From positions 1 to 64,000 of the forward strand of contig JALMLS010000504.1 in the NCBI GenBank assembly GCA_038496445.1: DNA of 64,000 bases. Reading direction: 5' to 3'. The position numbers and the translations under genes were made by a program. Below, in pieces: positions 12,020-22,700 of this stretch (the stretch's first letter is position 1; each line of letters starts with the position of its first letter). The notes beneath the pieces are model-generated. The model saw only the letters and a program-made list of their open reading frames with translations. It was not told where the DNA came from and did no database searches. The stretch comes from Trichosphaerium sp. ATCC 40318 (lineage: Eukaryota; Discosea; Flabellinia; Trichosidae).

Positions 12020-13343
12020 TTATTGCGTTAAAGTAAAGAAGAAAAGACATACCAATAGTGATATCAAGATAAGTACACTACTTGTACGGTTAAGACAAGA
12101 ACTGCTCATGTCTTCAGAAGGCGCTATGCCCTGTGTAGGGCTTGATGGTTGGAGGGTCGCTGTAGGTATTTCACTGGTCATTGTCGGTACTACAGGCACT
12201 ATAGGCACTGCAGGTTGAACTGTTGATTCAAGCGGATGATCTCTTAACCAGTCAAGCATCACAGTTGTATGAGCGCTTGGCCACTTTACATGGTTCAAAA
12301 TTCCTTGTATAACACCGCAGGTGGCTTGGCACTCGCTCACTATAATTGATAAGCACAAAAAATCCACTAGAAGAAAGCAACTTACCTTCAACGTCATTTC
12401 CAGTTAAAATTATGAAACGATGCTCTGTTGTACCAACACGTGATTCTAAATTTGTATTCATCCATTCTTCTTGATCCTCGCATTTAACCAAATCGCAGTC
12501 TCTACCAATATGCAGTATAGGTATATCAGCACGTGGGTAATTATCAAGTGCACAATCATCATCTCCTGCAACAGGACCAAAAGGATCACTGCAACTATAC
12601 GAAGCAACAGAAGCAATCTTATTTCCTTTTGGTGTTGGATTAGCCCATCTCACAATACTATAAGCCTGAGAAGTATGACATCCATTACTAGACCCCATAC
12701 CGTATATACGAGAAGGGTTAACTTTTCCAGAATCAACAAGCCCATCGATTATTTCATCAACGAAAGAAAAGTCTTCGTTATTCTCCCAATCTCGCATTAT
12801 GAAGTTACCTTTTGTACCATCCTCTGAACTAGTTGAAGGCCAGTGTCTGTTAAGGTGTTGGAGCGATATAAAGACGAATCCTTCTGTTTCGTTGTCCATT
12901 TTGTAGTTGTCTGCGTTTTGGCGTAGGATTGGTCCTGTGGTGTATATTGTGTTTGCGTTTGAGCTAGAACCTCCCCAGAAGATAACTAACGGCAAATTTG
13001 TACCAGGAGGCTCAAAGCTACAGTATCGCCTCGTACGAGATCCTATAGTTATTTCACGCAGTGCGCCATCATTTCGAGCGTTTTGACCGGTTTGTGTTGT
13101 AGTTTCGCACGAAAACCCTGAAAACTGCTCCGTGGTTATATTAGTTAAAGGTGGATCTTGTTGGCTGTATGTCAGAGTCAATCTGGTACAAGGTATCTCA
13201 GTCGAGCAAAAAGGCACGTCACTGATGCCAGTTTCGCGTGTGCAAGTAATATTAGGGAATAAATCAGTAAATGTTGATGGTAAGCCATAAACGGCTACAA
13301 CAACTAAAACGACTACAATGAGCACTTGTCGTATTGTTCGCAT
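12020..13343 (-). CDS. Secreted PHB-depolymerase/feruloyl-esterase-like hydrolase
   Basis: Two exons (13343-12386 and 12339-12020) joined across a 46-nt intron give 425 codons in frame. The N-terminus is a signal peptide (MRTIRQVLIVVVLVVVAVYG). The core is an alpha/beta hydrolase of the poly(3-hydroxybutyrate) depolymerase/LpqC type: LPLVIFWGGSSSNA (oxyanion-region strand), RIYGMGSSNGCHTS (nucleophile Ser in G-S-S-N-G, about residue 218) and IPILHIGRDCDLV (acid residue region). The many cysteines fit an extracellular enzyme. The C-terminal exon carries a Pro/Thr/Val-rich linker and ends in a hydrophobic stretch (SVLILISLLVCLFFF), suggesting a GPI- or membrane-anchored form. It probably cleaves ester bonds in external polymers; the substrate cannot be told. 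The catalytic His is not confidently located. Confidence 0.75.
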
Positions 13344-13438
13344 GAATAATAGGTATTATAATAGATCGCATTTTCTGTCGCCGAAAACCCAAAACAGCCG
13401 AAAGGAACAAAACACAAGAAACAAAATTACCTTCCCGG

Positions 13439-13738
13439 GAGAATACTGGTCATAGTCACTAAGTTATCTTACTCCCACCTGGTCTACTGTTGCTTGGCAC
13501 AAAACTGTTGCCGCCCTCGCAAGCAATCATAGGTCATAAATACCAATGACCTGAAATTGTCTGAAATATCACGTGATGTTAGTTCGTATGTTTTATTGTT
13601 ACCAAGCTGCAACATGTATTTTTTTCTGTGACAAATCAGATCTCTAACCCGCTCGAAGCAGTTAATGAGTGTACCCTTACCAAGGTTCACCAATGTGGTA
13701 CTAAAATTAGAACTATTTTTCAATCTTGCAGCCAGGGG
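13439..13738. repeat. Dispersed repeat R1, copy 1
   Basis: About 300 bp, clearly matching 14928-15225 in the same orientation. Shared blocks include the region around GTTGCCGCCCT, a CACGTGA block at 13571 and a long block at 13615-13700. The open frame on the minus strand here is a by-product of the repeat and does not look like a protein. Confidence 0.75.
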
Positions 13739-13741
13739 AAT

Positions 13742-13912
13742 AACAAAAATACTTACTAATTTTTTCAAGCAAGAGGCGAGCGCCTTAGCCATACTTTATT
13801 CATAATAATAAATACAAGATAATTACATCGAAAAAAATGACCATCCCAGCTTGCCGATCAGGCTCCGAAATTTGTTCTCACACATTTTGTAGGGCCACGT
13901 GCCAGCGTCATC
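13742..13912 (-). repeat. Dispersed repeat R2, copy 1 (inverted relative to 34.6 kb)
   Basis: The reverse complement matches 34571-34715: the ACGCTGGCACGTGGCCCT block, the GTGAGAACAAATTTCGGAGC block and the AAGGCGCTCGCCTCTTG block near an A-rich end, all in the same order. It abuts R1 at about 13740. Retroposon-like. Class unknown. Confidence 0.7.
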
Positions 13913-13929
13913 AGTAATAGTTTAATCAT

Positions 13930-14290
13930 AATCATCTTCCCACTCAATAAATCCAATTGTATTTCAACTTGTTTTGATATTCTCTTTCACTTGTAGGAGC
14001 TAAATGCTTGGATAGAATAACTGTACCATCTCTGGCAAAGCCATCTATACCATGACCTACAACAAATGCAGGAGTATTGCGCTGTCTGCGCTTAAAGAGC
14101 CATTCTTCTGAACCCACAATAAGGAAACTTGAGAACCATCCAATCTTCTATCAATGGATATAACAGTGACATTATCAAACCATGATGGTTTATCAAAGGA
14201 TTCACCATCTAAATACCGACTAAGATAAATTTGCGTACCTGATGTCGTAGGAGGATACAAATAAGGATCTTCAGGCGTAGCAGGAGGTTG
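13930..14290 (-). pseudogene. Unrecognised gene remnant with a frameshift
   Basis: Minus-strand reading gives a protein-like stretch (PPATPEDPYLYPPTTSGT, then FDKPSWFDNVTVISIDRR), then continues in another frame (VGSEEWLFKRRQRNTPAFVV, then GHGIDGFARDGTVILSKHLA) to a stop near 13945. The switch falls at about 14125 and no splice pair explains it. I do not recognise the family. It sits next to repeats R1 and R2, and it may be the tail of a decayed gene. Confidence 0.4.
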
Positions 14291-14299
14291 CTTTGTGCA

Positions 14300-15410
14300 C
14301 GGTTAGACAAAACAAAAGAAAAAAAGTTGCTTGGCATGTTGAATTCGTAAAATCAAACAACACGAACGAAAAGCAGAAAAAGAAATGAAGCTTGGGCGTT
14401 TTGCAGTCGGAGGTTAAATCACTCATATGTGCACTGCTCAGAGACAAAAAAAAATATGTTCAGAACGCGACTGAGTTTATATGGAACTGCCTTATTCGGC
14501 CTGTTTCTATGCTCTACACGTGTTACAAACCGTTTTTAAAAATGTCACGCTTAGTTTTTTTAGTTTGTGAGTCGTTATGAACTAAAGGAACATTTCTCTT
14601 TAGTACACTAAATCCATATAAATGTATTGTTACAAAGACGTACATCGACGTATGTTTATCAAAAAAATCGAAAGATTTATTTTTTCAAAAACAAAAACTA
14701 CATACTAAACCAAGGTGTAAACAAACTTAATGTATGCTTTATATACACACCAGAGAGCTCGTTGTTTTGTCTTCCCAATATTCTCCCTAGTCATAAAAAT
14801 AGGAACTACCCAACTATGAAGAAAAGAATCAAGTTGTGGAAGCAGAAGATCCAGATAATAATCAACATAGTTTGGTTCAATTAAAACAATCCATTTCGCT
14901 TAGATTGATTTCAAATAACAGAATTACTCACATGCTGGTCACAATCACTAAGTTACCTAACTCCCTGGCTGAATGTGGCTTGGTACAAACTGTTGCCGCC
15001 CTATAATCATAGGTCATAGCTTTATGTAGATACCAATGACCTGTATTTTGTGAAACATCACGTGAAGTTTTTCGTTGTTTTTTTTTTATTTGTCCGGTTG
15101 GTTGGCAACATGAATTTTTTTCTGTGACAAATCAGATCTCTAACCCGCTCGAAGAAGTTAATGAGCGTACCCTTACCAAGGTTCACCAATGTGGTAATAA
15201 AATTAATAATATTTTTCAATATACCTTGTATGTTTAAGTGAACCTTGTATTGCATGATGCATACCCGACTATTTTTTTTTCGTTTCATACGCAACATAAG
15301 CTACTTTAATACTATTGTGAACATGTGCCATGTGATTCTAACTCACCTGTATGTACTTAAGTCACTTTCAAAAAAATACCGAATCTAAATTTCATTATTG
15401 TTACATCACC
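14300..15410. other. Intergenic with repeat R1 copy 2
   Basis: Apart from R1 copy 2 (14928-15225) and a CACGTG at 14517, I see no gene. The short open frames have no splice context or family likeness. Confidence 0.5.
14928..15225. repeat. Dispersed repeat R1, copy 2
   Basis: Same orientation as 13439-13738. It shares the CACTAAGTTACCT-like block, the GTTGCCGCCCT block, the ATCACGTGA block (15058), and a nearly identical run at 15118-15200. R2 is not attached to this copy, so R1 and R2 move separately. Confidence 0.75.
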
Positions 15411-15413
15411 CAC

Positions 15414-17607
15414 ATGAAGACACTACTTCTTATATTTCTAAGCGCTTTCGTAGCTTCTACCGTATCACAGTCAGTACTATTGAGCATCTCAGACTCTCCA
15501 TTATGCTCGGTAAAACAAAGAAAATACAGTTAAAACTATAGGTAGGCTAACATGTAGTAGCCAAACACTGGAGCTGCGCTCCCACCTGTCGAACAAAATG
15601 AATGCTTATCTCTACTCGGTGGTTACTACAAACTCGCCTGCTATGCTGACAAGGTACAAATTCATTCAGTAGATAGTGGATTAGGTAAACTCGCGTTTAA
15701 TACTAGTTTCTTTAGACAATTACAAAGCGATATTCATCTTCCACATGCGCTGATGAACCCACTGTTATTACTGTACAATACAATACCTTCTGCATGTACG
15801 CTATTTTCAATGCTAGTTTCTTACTAACTTCTTCAACAAGTGATCACTTTGGTACTAATATTCGTGGTGTTTGCAACGGGAGTAAGACTTTTCTGACAAT
15901 ACATCATAAACAACATTAGAAACTAACTTTTTTTGTTTGCTAGATGTTGACACTGATCCGTTGATTGGTGTGTCAGCAGAGTATGAGAAAAAGCGTAGCA
16001 CAGAACAAACTTGTAGTTATGATTTCCTCCCAGCAGTACTCACTATAGCGTTCCAAACATCACCACAAGAAGTACGCAACACTATTGTGAAAAAAAAAAA
16101 CCTAATCAAAAAGCGTAGTGGCCAGCAAACTCTGCTTGTCCAGATACTGGTGGTCAAACTTGCTGTAAAGACGAAACTCTGGATATTATTAATGGCATTT
16201 ATTCTACAAATAGGTTTATTATGAGCTTCGCAGGTAATCACGAGAGTGGTCACTAATCTTCATCTTCTGACTGTTTTACTTTTTAGTTGACTTCATTGAT
16301 AAGGGTTTAACAAGCGTAAACACTGTTCTTGACAACTTCGTTGATAAGACTCAGGGTGCTACCGTGATTGAAATACCTGTTGTATCAGATATTGCTATTC
16401 CTGCGGATGTCCGTACATGTGCAGTTGGTACGTAACATAGACTCTTACAAGAATAGCGCTTATTGCCTTTCTTAGATTTTATTGCATCATACGCTAGTAG
16501 TTCAGTAGAGTTGTCTACAAGTGGATTGAAGTGTGTCGCTGGACTCTCAGCATTCGCTGTACGTTTTGATTTGTAGCTAGTCTTATACTTATACTTACTA
16601 AGGCTGGTGCTCTATGCTATGCATGTGATTCTAATCCTATAAGATTTTTCGAAGGAACGACATCCGAAAAGATTGTTTCTATTGCGACAGAAACTTGTAC
16701 AGATCTCGCAACATGCACGTGATTTTTATCAGTTAGCACTTTTATTTCTAAACCTGCTTCTAGTGTGCTTGCCTTGGCTCATTGACTTCCGTGATCTAGC
16801 TGTTAAGATTGGAGAATGTGGTCCTGCAATAATTGACTTTATTGATACCTTAAACATACCAGACACTATTAAGAACCTACTAAAATTAGACGAAATCAAA
16901 GAAGACCTAGAACCATTCGGTAAGAAGAAACTGCATTACTTTATCGTTAATTTCTTTACTCTAGTTGAGATTGCCCAATCTATTTGTCCTGATATCGACT
17001 CATGTAATACGTTTATTTGCGAAAAGATGGCTGGTTCTCTACTACCAAAGTTCCCTTTCTTTGAAGATAAAATCAGCGCTGCTTTGACAAACATTGGTAT
17101 TACAGATCCTTCTGCTGCAATCGATTTATTAACCAAGTTCTCCACTGGAGGTACAGAGTTTCGCCTAGCTTTTGTAGTTTTATTGACTTTGTACCAGGCT
17201 TTGATGCTTTCACTGTTGGACGTGGCTTCTCTGGTGAATTTGTTCCTCCGTTAAATCAACCTGCTCCTGAGCTTCCTGGTTTTGATGACCTTCCAACACG
17301 TGTTCCTGAGGTATCTCCAACTGATGCAGGAGTATCTCCAACTGATGCAGGAGTATCTCCAACTGATGCAGGAGTATCTCCAACTGATGCAGGAGTATCT
17401 CCAACTGATGCAGGAGTATCTCCAACTGATTCAGGAGTATCTCCAACTGATGCAGGAGTATCTCCAACTGATGCAGGAGTATCTCCAACTGATTCAGGAT
17501 CAGTTGCTCCTGATGCAGGATCAGTTGCTCCTGTTGCAGGATCAGTCTCATCAATTATGGTTTCAACACTTCTTCTCACCTCAACGCTAGTTCTATTGAT
17601 GTTGTAA
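15414..17607 (+). CDS. Secreted Cys-rich protein with VSPTDA stalk and GPI-type tail
   Basis: Multi-exon. The signal peptide is MKTLLLIFLSAFVASTVSQS. Exons then read PNTGAALPPVEQNECLSLL, STCADEPTVITVQYNTFCMY, DTDPLIGVSAEYEKKRSTEQ, CPDTGGQTCCKDETLDIING, FVDKTQGATVIEIPVVSDI, AGALCYACDSNPIRFFEG, then CLPWLIDFRDLAVKIGECG and CPDIDSCNTFICEKMAGSLL. The intron at 16715-16763 only keeps frame with a GC donor (GCACGTG); the alternative GT donor 4 nt later runs into a stop. The tail is a Pro-rich linker, nine VSPTDA/S units, two SVAPD/V units and a hydrophobic end (STLLLTSTLVLLML), typical of GPI attachment. I do not recognise the Cys domain. It is probably a surface protein. Some inner splice sites (15540-15720, 17150-17210) are approximate. 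Confidence 0.65.
17308..17535 (+). repeat. 21-bp in-frame tandem repeat (VSPTDAG)
   Basis: Nine consecutive 21-nt units coding V-S-P-T-D-A/S-G, followed by two related 21-nt units coding S-V-A-P-D/V-A-G. Units are nearly identical, with a T/G change giving Ser or Ala. It forms the stalk of the secreted protein. Open frames on both strands across it are repeat artefacts. Confidence 0.95.
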
Positions 17608-17812
17608 ACTTACAATACTATCCCACCACAATAAAAAATTGTCAACTAGCTTACGTAGACGTTTCCTTTGAGATAGGTCTTTGCATTGTTTATCAAGCCT
17701 TATCACAAAAACTCTAGACAATTCGTCAAAAATACAGTATTTTTGGCTTGTGGAGAATTTTGTATTGAACTTTGTAATGGCCTGTTAGTGCAGTTAGATG
17801 TATTTCTTTTAC

Positions 17813-18130
17813 TCAGAAAAAGAATGACTTAGCTTCAAAATCAGAGTCGAATTGATTCTTGTTATCACTTTGTGCTTGTGATGGAGTGAAAGAGAAACTC
17901 ATTGTGAACTTCAGGATACCATCCTCAAAGTCAAATTGATTTGTGACATTACCCTTTTACAAGCGTTTCAAAGCCTTGTTTTAAACCACGGTTATACTCA
18001 ACGTCCATCTTGGCATTTCCATCAGGATAAAACTCCTTATAAATCCCACATTGTGAATCATCTTTAAAACATTCTGTTGATACTTCGCCATTATCTGGAT
18101 TTTACTTCTTGAAGACAGATTTTAGTTTCA
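17813..18130 (-). pseudogene. Decayed YwqK/MORN-type repeat gene
   Basis: The minus strand reads SVFKK, a stop, then NPDNGEVSTECFKDDSQCGI, YKEFYPDGNAKMDVEYNRGL, KQGFETLVKG, a +1 shift at about 17958, then NVTNQFDFEDGILKFTMSF and on to TGA at 17813. The pattern G-x-Y-K-E-F-Y-x-D-G-N is the YwqK (MORN_2) repeat also seen in the genes at 18.3 and 52.7 kb. One in-frame stop plus one frame break point to a pseudogene. It is divergent from the intact copy beginning at 18308. Confidence 0.55.
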
Positions 18131-18307
18131 ATGTAATGCAACTAGTCATAATCATGTACCTTACATAAGATACCACCGTCATATAATCAATGGTGCGATT
18201 ACTATTCATAAACTTGGAAAATTCTCGCACGTGACTTTGAAAGAATAATTATAATAAGCTGTTCTTTAATTTGTGGTCCAAAACGCAACAGCAAAGAGTT
18301 TTCTGTG

Positions 18308-19140
18308 ATGTGTAGTATACAAGAATTACCTAATAAAAGGGTTTTTAAAGCCACTCAGGAGAACACAAGCACCAACAAGGCAAAAAAGGTACCGCTGTTG
18401 CTAAGCACGCATGCAAATGAATTAAATCATTGAAACAGAATAATGAAAATCCGCTCTGCCACATTCTGCATCTACCGTTGGAGGTACAGCTTGAAATTAT
18501 TGAAACAGACTTTGAAGTGTATTTAAAATGGCCTATATTATCAAAGTTTACCGCAACGACAACGAGGTTTGACTTTGAGATGAAGAAACATAGAAAATGG
18601 CTACAACTGAACATATACTCTTTTTCTAAATTTCAAGTGTTGCAAGAACAACATTACAAACATGGTAAGTACCATGGTGAGTATAAAAAATGGCTCAACA
18701 CAGGTCAACTATCTATTCAGTGCACTTATGTTAATGGTAAACGAGAAGGAGAGTACAAGGATTGGTGGGGGAACTCTCGATTACGTTCGAAGTGTACCTA
18801 TGTTAATGATAAATTGGAAGGAGAAATTACATTGTGGTATAACAGTGGCGAATTATGTGCCATTGCAAATTATGTAAAAGGAAATAGAGAAGGAGAATAC
18901 AAAGAATGGTATCGAAATGGTCATTTAAAAATGCATCATTATTATGGCCATTGCAGTGTATACGAAGGGGAGTTTAAAAAATGGTATGACAATGGCCAAC
19001 TTAAGGAGCATGGTTACTACGTTAATGGTCAACGAGAAGGGGATTATAGAAAATGGTTTAAAGGTGGTGAGTTGTGGGAGCTGTGCCGCTATGTAAAAGG
19101 TGTAATAACAAAGAAATGGTCCTTGTTTTCTAAACAATAA
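18308..19140 (+). CDS. YwqK/MORN_2-repeat protein with F-box-like N-terminus (260 aa)
   Basis: The large exon (18439-19140) has no in-frame ATG near its start. Joining it to a short upstream exon (18308-18388) across a 50-nt GT..AG intron supplies an ATG and keeps frame: MCSIQELPNKRVFKATQENT, then NNENPLCHILHLPLEVQLEI. The total is 261 codons including TAA. Residues about 35-75 (LPLEVQLEIIETDFEVYLKW) look like an F-box or F-box-like helix pair. After that come about six repeats of about 23 residues of the form YVNGKREGEYKDW and GEYKEWYRNGHLK. This is the YwqK repeat found in bacterial proteins and abundant in some giant viruses and amoebae. It is possibly a substrate-binding adaptor. Paralogue at 52654-53175. 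Confidence 0.75.
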
Positions 19141-19703
19141 AACCTCTCAGCTGTTAGGCTACAAATTTGAACAGAGTAGAGCTGGGATTCTAGTGTAATA
19201 GAACAAGACACCTGCTTTTACCTAATACGCAGGTTTGGCAACATGTCCGACAGGTAGGCGCTTACAAATGAAGTATATTGGTGTTTAAACTAAAAATAGT
19301 ATTGAAGTTTCAGTTAATATCACGTGTCAAAAGTGGTGTCAAGGGAAAGTCCGTGTATTTGAATAACTACCCTATTGCCATTGTGCAGCAAATACAAGAG
19401 TTTCTTGCCCGGCGTTAGCTGTACGTTCACTGATAAGAAAACGTGAAAAAGTGCTGGAAGAGTGCACTCGTGAAAAATCTCTTCAATGAAAAAAAAACCG
19501 GCCGAAACCTTTGGGGTGGTAAAAGAGGTTATGTGGCGATATGTTGACATCAGTTATTTACGAAAACGACAAGATACATACCATTAATTATCAACGCCTT
19601 GAAATTTCCCTTTTTTTTTGATTTCTGAGGGAATTTCTCGTACATAGAAAACTACAAAAAAAAGTCGGCTTCAGTTTTTTGTTTTCCTCAAAAAAAAGTG
19701 TAC
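19141..19703. other. Intergenic, no gene seen
   Basis: 563 nt upstream of receptor kinase 1. One CACGTG at 19321. No supported open frame. Confidence 0.5.
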
Positions 19704-22700
19704 ATGACGCCTTGTTTGCGTTTCGGTGCATCCTATATTCTTTTACTATATGTGGTTGTTATAGAATGCCAATATTGTGCTTATTTAGGTACCTTATAAT
19801 ACCTTGAGACGTCTTTAATTTAGTTTAAGGCTATCAAACTACTGATGACTCTAATTGTTCATCTGATTGCTCAGAACGTTTAATAAATTGTTCATTGGGA
19901 AGTGGCACGTTGTTCGAAGGGATAAACACGTGTTCTGATGTTGATGAGAGAAATGTAACTAATCCGGATGATTTATTTGTTACAGCGTTTGGGCACGAAT
20001 TTTAATATTTCAGATTGTGATGCTTTGCAAGCCTTATAGCCATTTAGAGACGCTTCCTTTGTTACCATTAAAAGACGTGGTTTAATACTAGATAAATATA
20101 ACACTCAAGCGAGCAGTTTTGATTCTAGTACGAATGGGATAAGGTAGCTCAGCCTGTCTCTTTTTTTTAAAACCTTTTAACCTTTTTTTTGTAGCTGCGA
20201 TGATGCCGCTTTAACAACAAACTACGATGGCTCTTTTATCGTTTATGTGTGTACTAGTTCAGGCAGTGTTTTCATGTGTACAAAGGAACAACCGGACGTA
20301 CGGCAAAAGCCATTTTTGCGCTTTAATTGAATCACAAACTTTCTTTTAGGATTGTGTTGAAACAAGTTTTAATTTAACAAACACTTCACCGTCTGCACAC
20401 TTGAGTATTGCTCCAATAGATCAATTTACGTACCTTATTGCTATAGACGAGAGTTTATTAGTACGTTATTGGTAGTAATAAGTAAGCTGACCTCTCTTTC
20501 GCAGGTCTACAATTCGTCATCAAATACGTTCCAAGATGAAAACTTTGGAAACTTCAGTTTAATCAGAAATCCTAAAAATAACGGTAACTCGCAAACACAC
20601 TTCGACTTTTGGCAAAACTAAACTATATCCCTCAGACGTTATCTTATGTTCTACTGCTACACCAAGTGGTGGCATCTACAAGCGTAACTCAACCGGTGAT
20701 TACATATTTCTTGGCAACAGCGCTGAGCCTTGTACTTCAATGAACGTGAGTAGCTTCGAGCGAGATGAAAACTAACATCCATTATAGATTGCAGGAGATC
20801 TGTTATATATTGTTTATGCTAATGTACGCTTATTTTAAAAGTAGCTTTCTAGTACTGACAGTGTAATCTAGCAACGAGTATCGGTGTACAATATTTCGAA
20901 CGGTTTTGAACAGATAAAGGATAATACTGGAGCTAACCTACAATGGACTATTGCAGGGCCCTTAACCCCAAGTTTCTTTATTGTTACTAGTTGTCCGTTT
21001 ATATCACCTACAATTGCTCCCACGACCTCACCACCAACAAGTATAGCAACAACATTAGCACCACAAACCAGTGCTCCAACGCAGTTCTTTAGAGGTACAC
21101 ATTCTTTTTTTTTTTGGTATGTGTTGATTTTCTTGATTCTAGGGACGACTACATTCAAGCTAGAGTTTACAGTCACCAGAAGTTTAGACATAGACATGGA
21201 TATGAAAGATATGATAAACGATATCAACGATTTCTATAAGAGTCAGCCAACTCCGTTCCAGCCACGTAATTTTATCATAGGACAAGCACTTATTCAAACG
21301 AGTGGTGACTTTACCCCTATGAGTACTATGGGAGGAAATATGGGAGGGCCTATGGCTCCAATGTCCAAAAGGAATATAGAAATGACGATAAATACATACG
21401 AGTTATCTTTCAATATGACAGCTAATGACTTCCCAGGAGGCATGCAACTGATAACACTTTTAAAAAAGTTCTACCTTTTTTTTTTGCATTTTCTCTTTTT
21501 ACAACCAAAGTCCCATAACTAACTTCATCGGGTTTTTTTTTGCTTACGGTATTGGTACAGATTTTGAACAGGATCTATGTTGTAAATATGAAACGGACCC
21601 CACACTACTTATGAGTATAAGGGAGGATGATAAGTTACCTGATTTTACTGTTGTATCATGTACACGTGCGTACCTTTTTTCCATGAAATATACGATTCTC
21701 AATGCGCTTACACTAATAATACACCATAGCGTCATGTGAAGCACCAATTACCCCAGTAATGCCACAAAATCCGTCTTCGTCTAATGCAGCTCCCCAAACT
21801 CAATCTTCAAGTGCTCCTCTCATAGCCATTGGTGCAGCTCTTGGCATTATAATATTGATTATTGTGGTTGTAGCTATCCTGGTATTCTTCTTCGTTTATA
21901 AATCGGTACCAAGCTCGTGTCAACTGATTCTTTTCTGAATATATCATTTAGCGTAACAAGAAAAACGAAGTGACAGAAATGAATAATTATAAAGGTACAA
22001 ACATTTCTTTGCTACTCAAATGAATAACACAATTTTGACCTATTTTATCTTTCAGAAGCTGAGTCGATAGATACTCAAAGTGACGAGGAGATTACAACCC
22101 AAAATGGAAGTATTTCTAAAGAGGTTAAAGAAGGTACTTAAATACAACATTAACTTCACCACGTGGTGTTTTTAGGAATGAAAAAACGACTTTACTAACT
22201 TTAGACTCTATAGCAAAACCTTCAGGACAATACACGGCAATAGACGGTTCTTTCGCGGATCTCAAACCACAGTTAAATAATACAAACGTAACGAATAGAT
22301 TGAGAACAGTAAGGGCTGATGGTGGCGAGATAGAAGACTCTGAGAAAAAAAGCTCTAATGACAATCTAAAACAAAGTTGGATGCTTGATTATGACGAACT
22401 CAAAATTGGGAAAAAACTAGGAGCAGGCAGCTACGGCGTTGTGAGAAAAGGAACGTGGAGATTCAATGAAGTTGCTATCAAGTTCTGTTCAGATGTCGCT
22501 GCAGCAGACAGTTTTATTGCAGAAGCAAAGTTGATGGTTGAGCTCAGACCGCACAACAATGTAGTACAGGTAAAAGCTATTTGTGCTTTAGTCACGTGAA
22601 TTCTTCTTTTTTTCTTATCCTCCGGATCTTAAGCTTTGTACTTACTAAGTTCTATCTTCAAGGTTTTTGGCGTTAGTATCAAAGATGAAATGATGTACAT

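Noticed and set aside
13484-13792. 102-aa minus-strand protein
   Set aside because: Lies in repeat R1/R2; the related copy at 15.1 kb shares DNA but not a full frame.
17210-17590. Long open frames on both strands over the 21-bp repeat
   Set aside because: A 21-nt repeat without stops opens several frames at once; only the VSPTDA frame joins the upstream exons.
22141-22170. E-box promoter element of receptor kinase 1
   Set aside because: The CACGTG lies in an intron deep in the gene, so a plain promoter reading does not fit.
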